Assembly: GCA_934591745.1 (NCBI GenBank)
Contig: CAKTPQ010000009.1
Location: 1 to 53,575, forward strand
Direction of reading: 5' to 3'
DNA from: an uncultured Oscillospiraceae bacterium
Lineage (GTDB): Bacteria > Bacillota > Clostridia > Oscillospirales > Oscillospiraceae
DNA length: 53,575 nt
Positions 27,434 to 35,480 of this stretch are shown piece by piece. Position 1 is the first letter of the stretch. Each line of letters opens with the position of its first letter. The position numbers and the translations under genes are program-made. The notes beneath the pieces are model-generated. The model saw nothing but the letters and a program-made list of their open reading frames with translations. It did no database searches and was not told the origin of the DNA.

Positions 27434-28672
27434 ATGGGAAAGCGCATCGCGGCGCTGGTGCTGGCTGTCTGCATGGCGCTGCCGCTGTTTGGCTGCGGCA
27501 GCAGGATCGAGGCACAGTGCCTCACCGACGGCATCACCGCCCAGGCCATTGATACACGGACCGATCTGACTGATGACAGCAGCGCGGTCATGGATTTTGC
27601 CGCCGCACTGCTGCGGCAGACGGCGGGGAAGGAGGGCGTGCTGCTCTCACCGGTATCACTGCTGTACGCACTGGGTATGACCGCCAACGGCGCCTCCGGT
27701 GAAACGCTGGCCCAGTTGGAGCAGGTAACGGGTATGGACCGGGACACCCTCAACGACTATCTGTATACCTACCGCATGAGCCTGCCGGAGAACACGAAGA
27801 AATGCAAGCTGTCGCTGGCCGATTCCCTGTGGGTGCGGGACGGCTTCCGCATGGAGGACGGCTTCTTGGATGCCTGCGTCAATTACTACGACGCGGAGGT
27901 GTACCGCTCCGCCTTTGACGAGACGATGGTCAGCGACCTGAATCACTGGGTGGACAGCAGGACCGACGGTATGATCGACAAGCTGCTGGAGGAGGCACCC
28001 GGCAGCATGACCATGCTGTATCTGGTGAACGCCGTGTGCTTCGATGCCAGGTGGCAGGAGCCATACGAGAAGTCCCAGATCCAGGAGGGGGCTGCGTTCA
28101 CCGCCGCCGACGGCACCCGCCAGACGGCGGATCTGCTGTGGTCGGAGGAGAGCATCTATCTGTCCGACGATGACACCACCGGCTTCATGAAGTACTATGA
28201 CGGTGGGCGCTATGCCTTTGTGGGTCTGCTGCCACAGGAGGGCGTTTCGCTGGCGGACTACATCGCCGGGCTGACCGGCGGCAAGCTCCACGCGCTGCTG
28301 AACGGCCATCAGTACGGGAGGGTGGAGGCGGCGATCCCCCGGTTCACGGCGGCCTCCTCGCTGGAACTCAGCGATGCGCTGAAGGCCATGGGCGTTACCG
28401 ATGCCTTTGATGTGGCCAAGGCCGACCTGCGGACCATGGGCGGCGCGCCCAACGACCAGCTGCATATCGGCAGCGTACTGCAGAAGACCTATCTGGAACT
28501 GGACGAGAACGGCACCAAGGCCGCAGCCGTTACGGCTATCGAGGCGGCCGCCGGCGCCGCCGAGCCGCCGGAGGTGCATCGCGTGGTGTTGGATCGCCCG
28601 TTTGTGTACATGATCGTGGATACCCACGCCAATCTGCCCCTGTTTCTGGGTACCGTGACCACCATGGACTGA
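27434..28672 (+). CDS. Lipoprotein serpin (serine protease inhibitor)
   Basis: 412 residues. A signal peptide with lipobox LFGC (Cys21) predicts anchoring to the outer face of the membrane. The rest is a full-length serpin: NVLLSPVSLLYALGM-like VLLSPVSLLYALGMTANGAS at the start, LVNAVCFDARWQEPY in the middle, and RPFVYMIVDTHANLPLFLG at the end. The reactive-centre hinge is ELDENGTKAAAVTA, starting with Gly360 as P15. The small-residue hinge indicates an inhibitory serpin. By alignment of the following PPEV with alpha-1-antitrypsin, the scissile bond falls in an Ala/Gly-rich stretch near residue 375, which would suit elastase-like proteases. Gut clostridial serpins that inhibit elastase are known (siropins of Eubacterium siraeum). 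The target here is inference. Confidence 0.95.
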   Translation: MGKRIAALVLAVCMALPLFGCGSRIEAQCLTDGITAQAIDTRTDLTDDSSAVMDFAAALLRQTAGKEGVLLSPVSLLYALGMTANGASGETLAQLEQVTGMDRDTLNDYLYTYRMSLPENTKKCKLSLADSLWVRDGFRMEDGFLDACVNYYDAEVYRSAFDETMVSDLNHWVDSRTDGMIDKLLEEAPGSMTMLYLVNAVCFDARWQEPYEKSQIQEGAAFTAADGTRQTADLLWSEESIYLSDDDTTGFMKYYDGGRYAFVGLLPQEGVSLADYIAGLTGGKLHALLNGHQYGRVEAAIPRFTAASSLELSDALKAMGVTDAFDVAKADLRTMGGAPNDQLHIGSVLQKTYLELDENGTKAAAVTAIEAAAGAAEPPEVHRVVLDRPFVYMIVDTHANLPLFLGTVTTMD

Positions 28673-28677
28673 GCGCA

Positions 28678-28716
28678 AAAAAACCGGCGCATCCCGCAGG
28701 GATGCGCCGGTTTTTT
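28678..28716 (+). terminator. Rho-independent terminator shared by the serpin and convergent XRE genes
   Basis: An 18-bp perfect stem (28678-28695 with 28699-28716), three-base loop, six A and six T at the ends, so it can work in both directions. Confidence 0.93.
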
Positions 28717-28724
28717 GCGGGGGT

Positions 28725-28955
28725 TCAGTCGTCCTCCAGCAGCTTGGACGGGGGGATGTGCAGCGTGTCGGCGATCTTGAACAGTGTCTCCAGGGAGATG
28801 CCGCGTACCGTTCCCGTGCCCTCCACCTGCGCCAGAAAATTGACGCTCCTGCCGATCAGCTCGGCAAACGTCTCCTGTGTGTAGCCCACCTTTTTGCGGT
28901 AATATGCGATTTTCAGCCCAAGGGTCGTATATTTTTCGGGATACTCGGTATGCAT
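28725..28955 (-). CDS. XRE-family helix-turn-helix regulator
   Basis: A 76-residue one-domain regulator. The HTH core is GLKIAYYRKKVGYTQETFAE and LIGRSVNFLAQVEGTGTVRG, followed by ISLETLFKIADTLHIPPSKL. I start it at the ATG at 28955, six bases after AGAGGTG; a GTG nine bases upstream is in frame but overlaps the ribosome binding site. It is convergent to the serpin gene and divergent from the candidate ncRNA. A dyad upstream may be its operator. Targets are unknown. Confidence 0.9.
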   Translation of the reverse strand: MHTEYPEKYTTLGLKIAYYRKKVGYTQETFAELIGRSVNFLAQVEGTGTVRGISLETLFKIADTLHIPPSKLLEDD

Positions 28956-28977
28956 ACTTCTCACCTCTTACATATGC

Positions 28978-28994
28978 TACCAATGTTCCTGGTA
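28978..28994. promoter_or_regulatory. Candidate operator upstream of the XRE gene
   Basis: TACCAatgttccTGGTA is a 17-base dyad with 5-bp arms, located between the XRE start and a minus-strand TATAAT (28998-29003 on the plus strand reads ATTATA). Autoregulation is a reasonable guess. Confidence 0.4.
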
Positions 28995-29023
28995 AATTAT
29001 AATTTTCTTTTAAGAAATGATTA

Positions 29024-29052
29024 TTTACTTTAAATCAACAATTTGCTATAAT
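29024..29052 (+). promoter_or_regulatory. Promoter for the candidate ncRNA
   Basis: TTTACT (29024-29029), 17 bases, perfect TATAAT (29047-29052). Predicted transcription start at about 29058-29060. Confidence 0.65.
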
Positions 29053-29057
29053 AGCGA

Positions 29058-29264
29058 AAGAGGGGACATATGGCATCCATCGGCGACGATTCCGCCGCGG
29101 GGCGCGGTCCCGTCACAGGGGGGAAGACGCGAGGAGGGACTGGCCCCGCGGGCTCTCAAGGGGGACGGCACGCGCTTTGCATGGACCAGGCGGCCTCGCG
29201 CATGCAAGAGCTGTCTCCAACAAGAGAAAAGGGCGGGGCAGGAATCGTCTGCCCCGCCCTTTTC
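29058..29264 (+). ncRNA. Candidate structured small RNA, about 205 nt, unassigned
   Basis: A promoter and a strong terminator bracket about 205 bases without a convincing gene. GGGGACA (29062-29068) pairs with TGTCTCC (29212-29218), closing the molecule. Inside, CCGCGGGGC (29095-29103) pairs with GCCCCGCGG (29143-29151) and GTCCC (29107-29111) with GGGAC (29136-29140), giving one long hairpin. A second hairpin joins GCACGCGC (29168-29175) and GCGCATGC (29198-29205) with one mismatch. A 72-codon open frame starts at 29070 behind AGAGGGG, but it runs through the terminator into the convergent gene and is Gly-rich, so I do not call it coding. A 6S-type RNA is possible, but I do not recognise its conserved parts. 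Confidence 0.5.
29226..29264. terminator. Bidirectional terminator (ncRNA and SpoIIQ-like gene)
   Basis: GAAAAGGGCGGGGCA (29226-29240) and its exact complement (29250-29264) around a nine-base loop. A and T tracts at both ends serve both strands. Confidence 0.88.
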
Positions 29265-29272
29265 AGGCGTTT

Positions 29273-29956
29273 TCAGTTCTCGATATAGGCGTGAGGGTCG
29301 ATAACGCTGCCGTCCTGGCTGACGGAAAAGTGGAGGTGGGGACCCATCTCGCTCTCCGCCGCGCTGGTGGAGCCAACACAGCCGATGACATCACCGGCAC
29401 TGACGGACTGTCCCTCCGCCACCGGCACATCCGTCTGCAGGCTGCTGTACTGGGTTGTGTAGCCGCCGCTGTGCTGGATGACCACGGTGGTACCCATCAG
29501 CTCGTCGTTGGTGACGGACAGCACCGTGCCGTCCGCTGCGGTCTTGACAGCCGCGCCCTCATCGGCCTGGACGTCGATGCCGTTGTGAGTGCGCCAGTCC
29601 GCCATGGTCTGGTCATACAGCAGCTCCGTCATGCTGAACACCGTGACAGTGGTGCCGTCCAGCGGGGAGATGACCTGCGGCAGCAGCTCCACCGGTTCCT
29701 CGATGACGGTTGGCTCCTGCACCGGCACCTCAATAGGTTCCGACTGGATCACCGGTTTGGTGGGCACCGTGGGCGCGGGGGTGACGGGGGCAGGTTTGAT
29801 CTCAATGACAGGATCGGGTTCCTTTACAGGAGAGTCGGGGGAGAACAGGGTGATATAGCCGATGGTTCCTGCAGCCAGCAGGCACACCGCAAGGGCTATG
29901 TAGAAGCCCTTGCCGCCGAACATGGCACGGATCTTTGATTTGTCGAGTCTGCTCAT
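29273..29956 (-). CDS. SpoIIQ-like membrane-anchored M23 peptidase
   Basis: 227 residues. One membrane anchor near residues 17-37 (FYIALAVCLLAAGTIGYITL) is followed by a Pro/Glu/Val-rich stalk (about 40-90) and a C-terminal LytM domain. THNGIDVQ and PHLHFSV provide the zinc ligands, so the enzyme looks active, as in clostridial SpoIIQ and unlike Bacillus SpoIIQ, which lacks a histidine. TELLYDQTMADWRTHNGID is characteristic of SpoIIQ-type proteins, which act in the forespore membrane with SpoIIIAH during engulfment. No SpoIIIA genes are in the window, so a general wall hydrolase remains possible. AAAGGCG lies before the ATG. Confidence 0.8.
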   Translation of the reverse strand: MSRLDKSKIRAMFGGKGFYIALAVCLLAAGTIGYITLFSPDSPVKEPDPVIEIKPAPVTPAPTVPTKPVIQSEPIEVPVQEPTVIEEPVELLPQVISPLDGTTVTVFSMTELLYDQTMADWRTHNGIDVQADEGAAVKTAADGTVLSVTNDELMGTTVVIQHSGGYTTQYSSLQTDVPVAEGQSVSAGDVIGCVGSTSAAESEMGPHLHFSVSQDGSVIDPHAYIEN

Positions 29957-30014
29957 ACGCGCCTTTCAGGTGGGATATACCCACCGCCGCGGTTTCCGGC
30001 CCGCGGCTCGCCGG

Positions 30015-30063
30015 AATAAAAAAGTCTCTGCCTGCATTGTGACCAGACAGAGACTTTTTTATT
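30015..30063. terminator. Terminator after gpsA
   Basis: A 16-bp stem AATAAAAAAGTCTCTG (30015-30030) with its complement (30048-30063) around a 17-base loop. On the minus strand it ends in six T and separates gpsA from the SpoIIQ-like gene. Confidence 0.85.
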
Positions 30064-30079
30064 CATTTGGTTTTGTACC

Positions 30080-31045
30080 TCAGTCGTAGAATTCCTCCGT
30101 CAGACCCCGGCGCAGCAGACCGGCCAGCACGTCCTTGGGGACGGCGCGCTCGTAGAGGATGTCGTGGACGGCCTTGCAGATGGGCAGCTCCACGCCGTAC
30201 TTCTTCCCCAGCAGCATCAGCGCCTTGACGGTGTAGTAGCCCTCCGCCAGCTGGTGGTAGTCCTGTCCCCGGACAAAGGCCTCACCGAACTGCCGGTTGT
30301 GGCTGTACGGGGAAAACACCGTGGCCTCGTAGTCACCCAGATGGCACAGCCCGTAGGCCGACAGCTCGCTGCCGCCCATGGCCTTGATGAGCCGGGCTAC
30401 CTCCCGGGTGCCGCGGCTCATGAGAGCGCCCTTGAGACTGCCCATCTCGAAGCCGTCCAGAAAACCGGCGGCGATGCCCACCACGTTTTTGGCGGCGGCG
30501 CCCACCTCGTTGCCGATCATGTCGCCGCCGTAGTAGAAGCGGATGAGGTCGCTGGAGAAGGACTGCACCAGACGGCGCTTGACGGCGTCGTTCTCGCTGT
30601 CGATGACCATGCAGTTGGGGATACCGCGATAGAACTCCTGCACATGGCCCGGCCCCAGCCAGACCGCCACGGCATTGGACGGATGCAGGCACGCGGACGC
30701 GATCTGGCTGAGCCGTGCGCCGGTACCCATCTCCAGACCCTTCATGCACAGAACCACCGTGCGCTCCCGCAGTGCGTGCAGCTCTGGCTGGCCCAGCAGG
30801 CTCCGCAGGTTCTGGGAGCCGATGGAGATAATGACCGTCTCCGCGCTGTTTAGTGCCGCCGTCAGGTCGGTGGACAGGGTGACGGAGGCCGGCAGCGTCA
30901 GCAGGTCGTTCTGCCGGGTGGCTAGGAACGATTGCATCCGGGGGGACGCGGCCCGGCCGTACAGGGTGACGCGGTGGCCGATATGATTCAGGTACCAGGT
31001 GATGAGGGAGCCCCACCGCCCGCAGCCGATAACTGTGATATCCAT
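30080..31045 (-). CDS. gpsA: NAD(P)-dependent glycerol-3-phosphate dehydrogenase
   Basis: 321 residues. Supplies sn-glycerol-3-phosphate for phospholipids. The dinucleotide-binding motif is ITVIGCGRWGSLITWYLN, a variant of the usual GxGxxGTA. Catalytic and substrate-binding parts follow: VGAAAKNVVGIAAGFLDGFE with the catalytic lysine, and ALMSRGTREVARLIKAMGG. The GLCHLGDYEATVFSPYSHNR region is degenerate compared with the usual GLGDLxxT motif. AAGGAG precedes the ATG. It follows gpmI at 57 bases and is the last metabolic gene of the minus-strand run. Confidence 0.9.
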   Translation of the reverse strand: MDITVIGCGRWGSLITWYLNHIGHRVTLYGRAASPRMQSFLATRQNDLLTLPASVTLSTDLTAALNSAETVIISIGSQNLRSLLGQPELHALRERTVVLCMKGLEMGTGARLSQIASACLHPSNAVAVWLGPGHVQEFYRGIPNCMVIDSENDAVKRRLVQSFSSDLIRFYYGGDMIGNEVGAAAKNVVGIAAGFLDGFEMGSLKGALMSRGTREVARLIKAMGGSELSAYGLCHLGDYEATVFSPYSHNRQFGEAFVRGQDYHQLAEGYYTVKALMLLGKKYGVELPICKAVHDILYERAVPKDVLAGLLRRGLTEEFYD

Positions 31046-31065
31046 AGTTGCTCCTTTTGCAGAGA

Positions 31066-31093
31066 AGCCTCCCGGAGCGTGCCCCGGGAGGCT
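31066..31093. repeat. Inverted repeat between gpmI and gpsA
   Basis: AGCCTCCCGG (31066-31075) with CCGGGAGGCT (31084-31093). No T tract follows on the minus strand, so it is an RNA-stability or partial-stop hairpin more than a full terminator. Confidence 0.5.
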
Positions 31094-31102
31094 GTCGGCG
31101 CT

Positions 31103-32614
31103 TTATTTAACGATCAGCGTTTTGCCGTCCATCTCCGGCGGGCAGGCAAGACCCATCACGTCCAGAATGGTGGGGGCGATGTCGGCCAGACGGCCGGGGC
31201 GCAGCTCCGTGCCGGCGCCGCAGAGGATGAAGGGTACCAGATTGGTGGTGTGGGCGGTCATAGGGCTGCCGTCGGGCTGCTTCATGTCCTCGGCGTTGCC
31301 GTGGTCAGCGGTGACCATGGCGATGCCGCCCATTTTCAGCGTAGCCTCCACCACGCGGCCCACGCAGGTGTCCACCGTCTCCACCGCCTTGATGGCGGCC
31401 TCCAGCACGCCGGTATGACCCACCATGTCGCAGTTGGCAAAGTTCAGGATGATGACATCGTAGGCACCGGACTCGATGCGCTCCACGCACTTGTCGCAGA
31501 CCTCCACAGCGCTCATCTCCGGCTGCAGGTCGTAGGTGGCTACCTTGGGGGAGGCCACCAGCACCCGATCCTCACCGGGGTACTGCTTCTCCACACCGCC
31601 GTTGAAGAAGAACGTCACATGGGCGTATTTCTCCGTCTCGGCGATGCGCAGCTGGGTCATACCCATGCTGCTGAGATACTCGCCCAGCCCGTTCTTCACG
31701 GCGATGCGGGGCCACGCCACCAGCACATTGGGCATGGAGGCATCGTACTCTGTGTTGCAGACATAGGTGGTGGGGAAGTACTCCCGCTGGAAGCCGTCGA
31801 AGTCGGGATCCACGATGGCGCGGGTGATCTCACGGGCGCGGTCGGGGCGGTAGTTGAAGAAAATGACGCTGTCGTTATCGCTGATGGTGCCCTCGCTGTC
31901 GCACACCACCGGCTCCACGAACTCGTCGGTGACATTGTTGGCGTAGCTGCGGGCCACGGCGTCCACGGGGTCGGCGTTGTGGTTGCCCTCGCCGTATACC
32001 ATGGCGTCGTAGGCCATCTGCACGCGCTCCCAGCGCTTATCGCGGTCCATGGCGTAGTAGCGGCCCATGACCGTGGCGATCTTACCCACGCCCAGGGCGG
32101 CGCACTTGTCGGCCAGCGCCTGCACGAAGCCCTTGCCGCTGGTGGGGGACACGTCCCGCCCGTCCAGGAAGCAGTGAATATACACACGCGTCAGTCCCTT
32201 GTCCTTGGCCATCTGCAGCAGGGCGTACAGGTGGTCGATGTGGGAGTGGACGCCGCCATCGGACAGCAGACCGTACAGGTGCAGACTGGAGCCGCTGCGC
32301 AGGCAGTTATCCATGGCCATGTTGTAGGCTTCGTTCTTGAAGAAACTGCCGTCCTCAATGGCACGGCTGATGCGGGGCAGGTCCTGGAACACCACGCGGC
32401 CGCCGCCGATATTGGTGTGGCCCACCTCGCTGTTGCCCATCTGCCCGGCGGGCAGGCCCACGTCCAGTCCGCTGGCGGACAGGGTGGTGTGGGCATAATC
32501 ACGGAACAGACCGTCCAGCACCGGGGTGTTGGCCAGCGTAACGGCGTTGTCGTCCGCGGGCGGTGCGATGCCGAAGCCGTCCATGATGATGAGAGTCGTC
32601 GGAGTCTTGTTCAT
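31103..32614 (-). CDS. gpmI: 2,3-bisphosphoglycerate-independent phosphoglycerate mutase
   Basis: 503 residues. Interconverts 3- and 2-phosphoglycerate with two Mn ions. It starts MNKTPTTLIIMDGFGIAPP; the phosphorylated serine is in MGNSEVGHTNIGGGRVVFQD, where the family's nucleophile is the Ser of NSEVGH. Metal-binding blocks are ILNFANCDMVGHTGVLEA and VTADHGNAEDM. AGGAGGAAGGC lies before the ATG. It begins 18 bases after tpiA, in the same transcription unit. Confidence 0.98.
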   Translation of the reverse strand: MNKTPTTLIIMDGFGIAPPADDNAVTLANTPVLDGLFRDYAHTTLSASGLDVGLPAGQMGNSEVGHTNIGGGRVVFQDLPRISRAIEDGSFFKNEAYNMAMDNCLRSGSSLHLYGLLSDGGVHSHIDHLYALLQMAKDKGLTRVYIHCFLDGRDVSPTSGKGFVQALADKCAALGVGKIATVMGRYYAMDRDKRWERVQMAYDAMVYGEGNHNADPVDAVARSYANNVTDEFVEPVVCDSEGTISDNDSVIFFNYRPDRAREITRAIVDPDFDGFQREYFPTTYVCNTEYDASMPNVLVAWPRIAVKNGLGEYLSSMGMTQLRIAETEKYAHVTFFFNGGVEKQYPGEDRVLVASPKVATYDLQPEMSAVEVCDKCVERIESGAYDVIILNFANCDMVGHTGVLEAAIKAVETVDTCVGRVVEATLKMGGIAMVTADHGNAEDMKQPDGSPMTAHTTNLVPFILCGAGTELRPGRLADIAPTILDVMGLACPPEMDGKTLIVK

Positions 32615-32632
32615 GCCTTCCTCCTGTTGGGT

Positions 32633-33406
32633 TCAGTCCTGATTGGCAGCGTTGATGATCTCCACGAAATCCGCGGCGTTCAGGGCCGCACCGCCGATGA
32701 GGCCGCCGTCGATGTCGGGCTGGCCCAGCAGCTCTGCTGCGTTGGCGGGCTTCATGGAGCCGCCGTACTGGATGGTAATGGAACGGGCAATGCGGGCGCC
32801 GTACAGGTGGCGCACGGTGGTGCGGATGAAGGTGCAGACCTCGGCGGCCTGCTCGGCGGTGGCGGTCTTGCCGGTGCCGATGGCCCATACAGGCTCATAG
32901 GCGATGACGCACTTGCGCAGCTTCTCAGCGGGGACACCGGCCAGCGCGGACTTCACCTGCAGGGCGATGAGCTCCATGGTGATGCCCAGCTCGCGCTGCT
33001 CCAGCGTCTCGCCCACGCAGATGATGGGGTGCAGACCGGCCTCCAGCGCGGCCAGCACCTTCTTATTGACGATGAGGTCCGTTTCGCCGAAGTACTGGCG
33101 GCGCTCGGAGTGGCCGATGATAACGTACTTCACGCCCAGATCCTTCAGCATGTCGGCGGACACCTCGCCGGTGTAGGCACCGGACTTCTCAAAGAACACG
33201 TTCTGCGCACCCACGGACACGCGGACATCCTTGAACGCCTTGATGGCGGTGGAGATGTTCACGGCGGGGACGCACACCACCACGTCGCACCACTTGGCCT
33301 TGGGCAGCAGGGCCTTCAGCTCCTCGGCGAACTTCTTGGTCTCGCTGGCGGTCTTGTTCATCTTCCAGTTGCCGGCGATGATGGTCTTACGGTATCTGCG
33401 ATTCAT
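32633..33406 (-). CDS. tpiA: Triosephosphate isomerase
   Basis: 257 residues. Interconverts glyceraldehyde-3-phosphate and dihydroxyacetone phosphate. The N-terminal [11 protein letters not shown] carries the catalytic Asn and Lys, [11 protein letters not shown] the catalytic His, [15 protein letters not shown] the catalytic Glu and flexible loop 6, and [12 protein letters not shown] the phosphate loop. It lies 103 bases downstream of pgk, behind a weak hairpin, so its expression may be partly separate. Confidence 0.99.
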   Translation of the reverse strand: MNRRYRKTIIAGNWKMNKTASETKKFAEELKALLPKAKWCDVVVCVPAVNISTAIKAFKDVRVSVGAQNVFFEKSGAYTGEVSADMLKDLGVKYVIIGHSERRQYFGETDLIVNKKVLAALEAGLHPIICVGETLEQRELGITMELIALQVKSALAGVPAEKLRKCVIAYEPVWAIGTGKTATAEQAAEVCTFIRTTVRHLYGARIARSITIQYGGSMKPANAAELLGQPDIDGGLIGGAALNAADFVEIINAANQD

Positions 33407-33481
33407 AACTCGTTTACTCCTCTGTCTTTCAAAAACTAAATATATCGCTGCAAATATTACTTTGATACGATCGGATGTAAA

Positions 33482-33498
33482 GGGGGAGCACCTCCCCC
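33482..33498 (-). terminator. Weak terminator after pgk
   Basis: GGGGGAG and CTCCCCC form a 7-bp GC stem with a three-base loop. On the minus strand only TTTACA follows. This is more likely an attenuator than a full stop within the glycolytic unit. Confidence 0.45.
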
Positions 33499-33509
33499 GT
33501 CAAGGACGC

Positions 33510-34703
33510 TTACTTGTCCAGCAGGCAGGCTACGCCGGGCAGCTCCAGACCCTCCAGGAACTCCAGAGAGGCGCCGCCGCCGGTGCTGATGTGGGTGATC
33601 CTGTCGGCAAAGCCCATCTGCTCCACCGCCGCGGCACTGTCGCCGCCGCCCACAATGGTGACGGCGCCGCTGTCGGCCAGCGCCTGCGCCATGGCGCGGG
33701 TGCCGGCGGCAAAGTTGTCAAACTCAAACACGCCCATAGGGCCGTTCCACACAACGGTGCCCGCGCCCTTTACGGCATTGCAGAAGACCTTGCTGGTGTC
33801 AGGGCCGATATCCATGCCCTCCCAGCCGTCGGGGATGGCCATGGTGCTGACCACCTGCCGTCTGGCGTCGTTGGAGAAGTCGTCCGCCGCCACGGTGTCG
33901 GTGGGCAGCAGCAGCTTCACACCGTTCTTTTTGGCCTTTTCGATCATCTCCAGGGCGTAGTCCAGCTTATCGTCCTCGCACAGGCTCTTGCCGATGGAGC
34001 CGCCCTGGGCCTTGGCAAAGGTATAGGCCATGCCGCCGCCGATGATGACGGTGTCGGCCTTGTCCAGCAGGTTGTTGATGACGCCGATCTTGTCGCTGAC
34101 CTTGGCGCCGCCCAGTACCGCCACAAAGGGGCGCTGGGGGTCATTCAGCGCACCGCCCATGACCTCCAGCTCCTTGGCCACCAGCAGACCGGACACGGCG
34201 GGCAGATAGGCTGCCACACCGGCGGTGGAGGCGTGGGCGCGGTGTACAGTGCCGAAGGCGTCGGACACATACAGCTCCGCCATGGAGGCCAGCTCCCTGG
34301 CGAATTCAGGGTCGTTCTTCTCCTCGCGGGGATCGAAGCGCAGGTTCTCCAACAGCATGATCTGGCCGCCCTGCAGCGCCGCGGCCTTGGCCTTGGCATC
34401 CTCACCCACGATGTCCTTGGCGAAGATGACCTCCTGCCCCAGCAGCTCACTGAGGCGCTGGGCCACGGGAGCCAGGCTCAGCTTGGTTTTCCACTCGCCC
34501 TTGGGCTTGCCCAGATGGGAGCAGGCGATGACCGCCGCTTTCTTCTCCAGCAGATAGCGGATGGTGGGCAGCGCCGCCACGATGCGCTTGTCGCTGGTGA
34601 TGGCGCCGGTCTCCTTGTCCTGGGGCACGTTGAAGTCGCAGCGCAGCAGGATCTTTTTGCCGGCAACGTCCACGTCCAGAATGGTCTTTTTATTGTAGTT
34701 CAT
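33510..34703 (-). CDS. pgk: Phosphoglycerate kinase
   Basis: 397 residues. Makes ATP and 3-phosphoglycerate. The N-domain motif [10 protein letters not shown] is present; the hinge and nucleotide parts include [47 protein letters not shown] and the terminal [25 protein letters not shown] lies before the ATG. It starts 27 bases after trmL. gapA is not in the window. Confidence 0.99.
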   Translation of the reverse strand: MNYNKKTILDVDVAGKKILLRCDFNVPQDKETGAITSDKRIVAALPTIRYLLEKKAAVIACSHLGKPKGEWKTKLSLAPVAQRLSELLGQEVIFAKDIVGEDAKAKAAALQGGQIMLLENLRFDPREEKNDPEFARELASMAELYVSDAFGTVHRAHASTAGVAAYLPAVSGLLVAKELEVMGGALNDPQRPFVAVLGGAKVSDKIGVINNLLDKADTVIIGGGMAYTFAKAQGGSIGKSLCEDDKLDYALEMIEKAKKNGVKLLLPTDTVAADDFSNDARRQVVSTMAIPDGWEGMDIGPDTSKVFCNAVKGAGTVVWNGPMGVFEFDNFAAGTRAMAQALADSGAVTIVGGGDSAAAVEQMGFADRITHISTGGGASLEFLEGLELPGVACLLDK

Positions 34704-34730
34704 ACGGATGCATCTCCTTTTGAAAATATA

Positions 34731-35225
34731 TCAGTGTGCAGACGCCATCTCGCCCTCGCCGGTCAGACCGGGGAAGCCGTTCTGCCGCAGGGCCTCATAG
34801 GCCAGGATGGCTACAGAGTTGCTGAGGTTCAGACTGCGGGCCTCCGCACGCATGGGCAGGCGGATGCACCGGTCATAGTGGGCTGTGCGGAACGCCTCAG
34901 GCAGGCCCGCCGTTTCCCTGCCGAAGAACAACCAGCAGTCCGGCGAGAACCGGGCCTGGGTGTAGTCCTGCGGCGCCTTGGTGGTGGCCAGCCACAAATC
35001 ATCAGAGGCCTCCGGGTTCTGGCGGAAGAAGTCGTCCAGCCCATCGTAGTCCTGGACGGTCACCAGGTGCCAGTAGTCCAGTCCCGCTCGCTTTACGGCG
35101 CGGTCGGAGATGTCGAAGCCCAACGGCCGGATAAGATGCAGCGAGCATCCCGTGGCGGCGCAGGTGCGGGCGATGTTGCCGCAGTTCTGGGGGATCTCCG
35201 GTTCGACCAGCACGATGTGAAGCAT
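34731..35225 (-). CDS. trmL: tRNA (cytidine(34)-2'-O)-methyltransferase TrmL
   Basis: 164 residues. A minimal SPOUT enzyme that methylates the wobble ribose of tRNA-Leu. The sequence matches the TrmL/YibK group: IVLVEPEIPQNCGNIARTCA, then LHLIRPLGFDISDRAVKRAG and LDYW. The SAM site is FFGRETAGLPEAF and the knot is LRSLNLSNSVAILAYEAL-like (EARSLNLSNSVAILAYEALR). GAGGAGGG precedes the ATG. It heads the pgk-tpiA-gpmI-gpsA unit. Confidence 0.97.
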   Translation of the reverse strand: MLHIVLVEPEIPQNCGNIARTCAATGCSLHLIRPLGFDISDRAVKRAGLDYWHLVTVQDYDGLDDFFRQNPEASDDLWLATTKAPQDYTQARFSPDCWLFFGRETAGLPEAFRTAHYDRCIRLPMRAEARSLNLSNSVAILAYEALRQNGFPGLTGEGEMASAH

Positions 35226-35254
35226 AGACGGCAGCCCTCCTCAAATACCTGCCT

Positions 35255-35283
35255 ATTGTAATGCAATAGAAACGAAAATGCAA
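35255..35283 (-). promoter_or_regulatory. Promoter for trmL-pgk-tpiA-gpmI-gpsA
   Basis: Read on the minus strand: TTGCAT (35283-35278), 17 bases, TACAAT (35260-35255), about 30 bases before the trmL start. Confidence 0.75.
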
Positions 35284-35370
35284 CTCATAAATGGCAAAAA
35301 CCCCTGCATTTTCTTAGAAATACAAAAAATGGCCGCTGTTTCCATGAAAAAATGGTGATTTGGATGGGCA

Positions 35371-35443
35371 TTTCCCGCCCTGAAAAATTGTTGCCAAAAA
35401 AAGTGGGAAAAATACTGGATTTTCCCGCAGAGCCTGTTATAAT
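35371..35443 (+). promoter_or_regulatory. Control region and extended -10 promoter of the prs leader
   Basis: TGTTATAAT (35435-35443) is an extended -10; the -35 (CTGGAT, 35415-35420) is poor. A dyad GGGAAAA (35405-35411) and TTTTCCC (35420-35426) covers the -35 position. The octamer TTTCCCGC occurs at 35371-35378 and 35421-35428, and near-complementary GTGGGAAA at 35403-35410. The weak -35 plus repeats suggests control by an activator or repressor. The stretch 35284-35370 is A/T-rich and otherwise empty. Confidence 0.5.
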
Positions 35444-35480
35444 AGAGACAGAGAAAACAGACCGAGGGGAGGAAGGGCCG

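Noticed and set aside
29081..29151. Cobalamin-riboswitch-like bases (GCGGTCCCGTCAC and nearby GGCGACGATTCC)
   Set aside because: The order is only loosely similar, the B12 box is not convincing, and no plus-strand gene lies downstream to be controlled.
29070..29288. A 72-codon open frame with a ribosome binding site
   Set aside because: It runs through a strong terminator and overlaps the end of the convergent gene, and the sequence is Gly-rich without any fold-like pattern. I kept the region as a candidate RNA.
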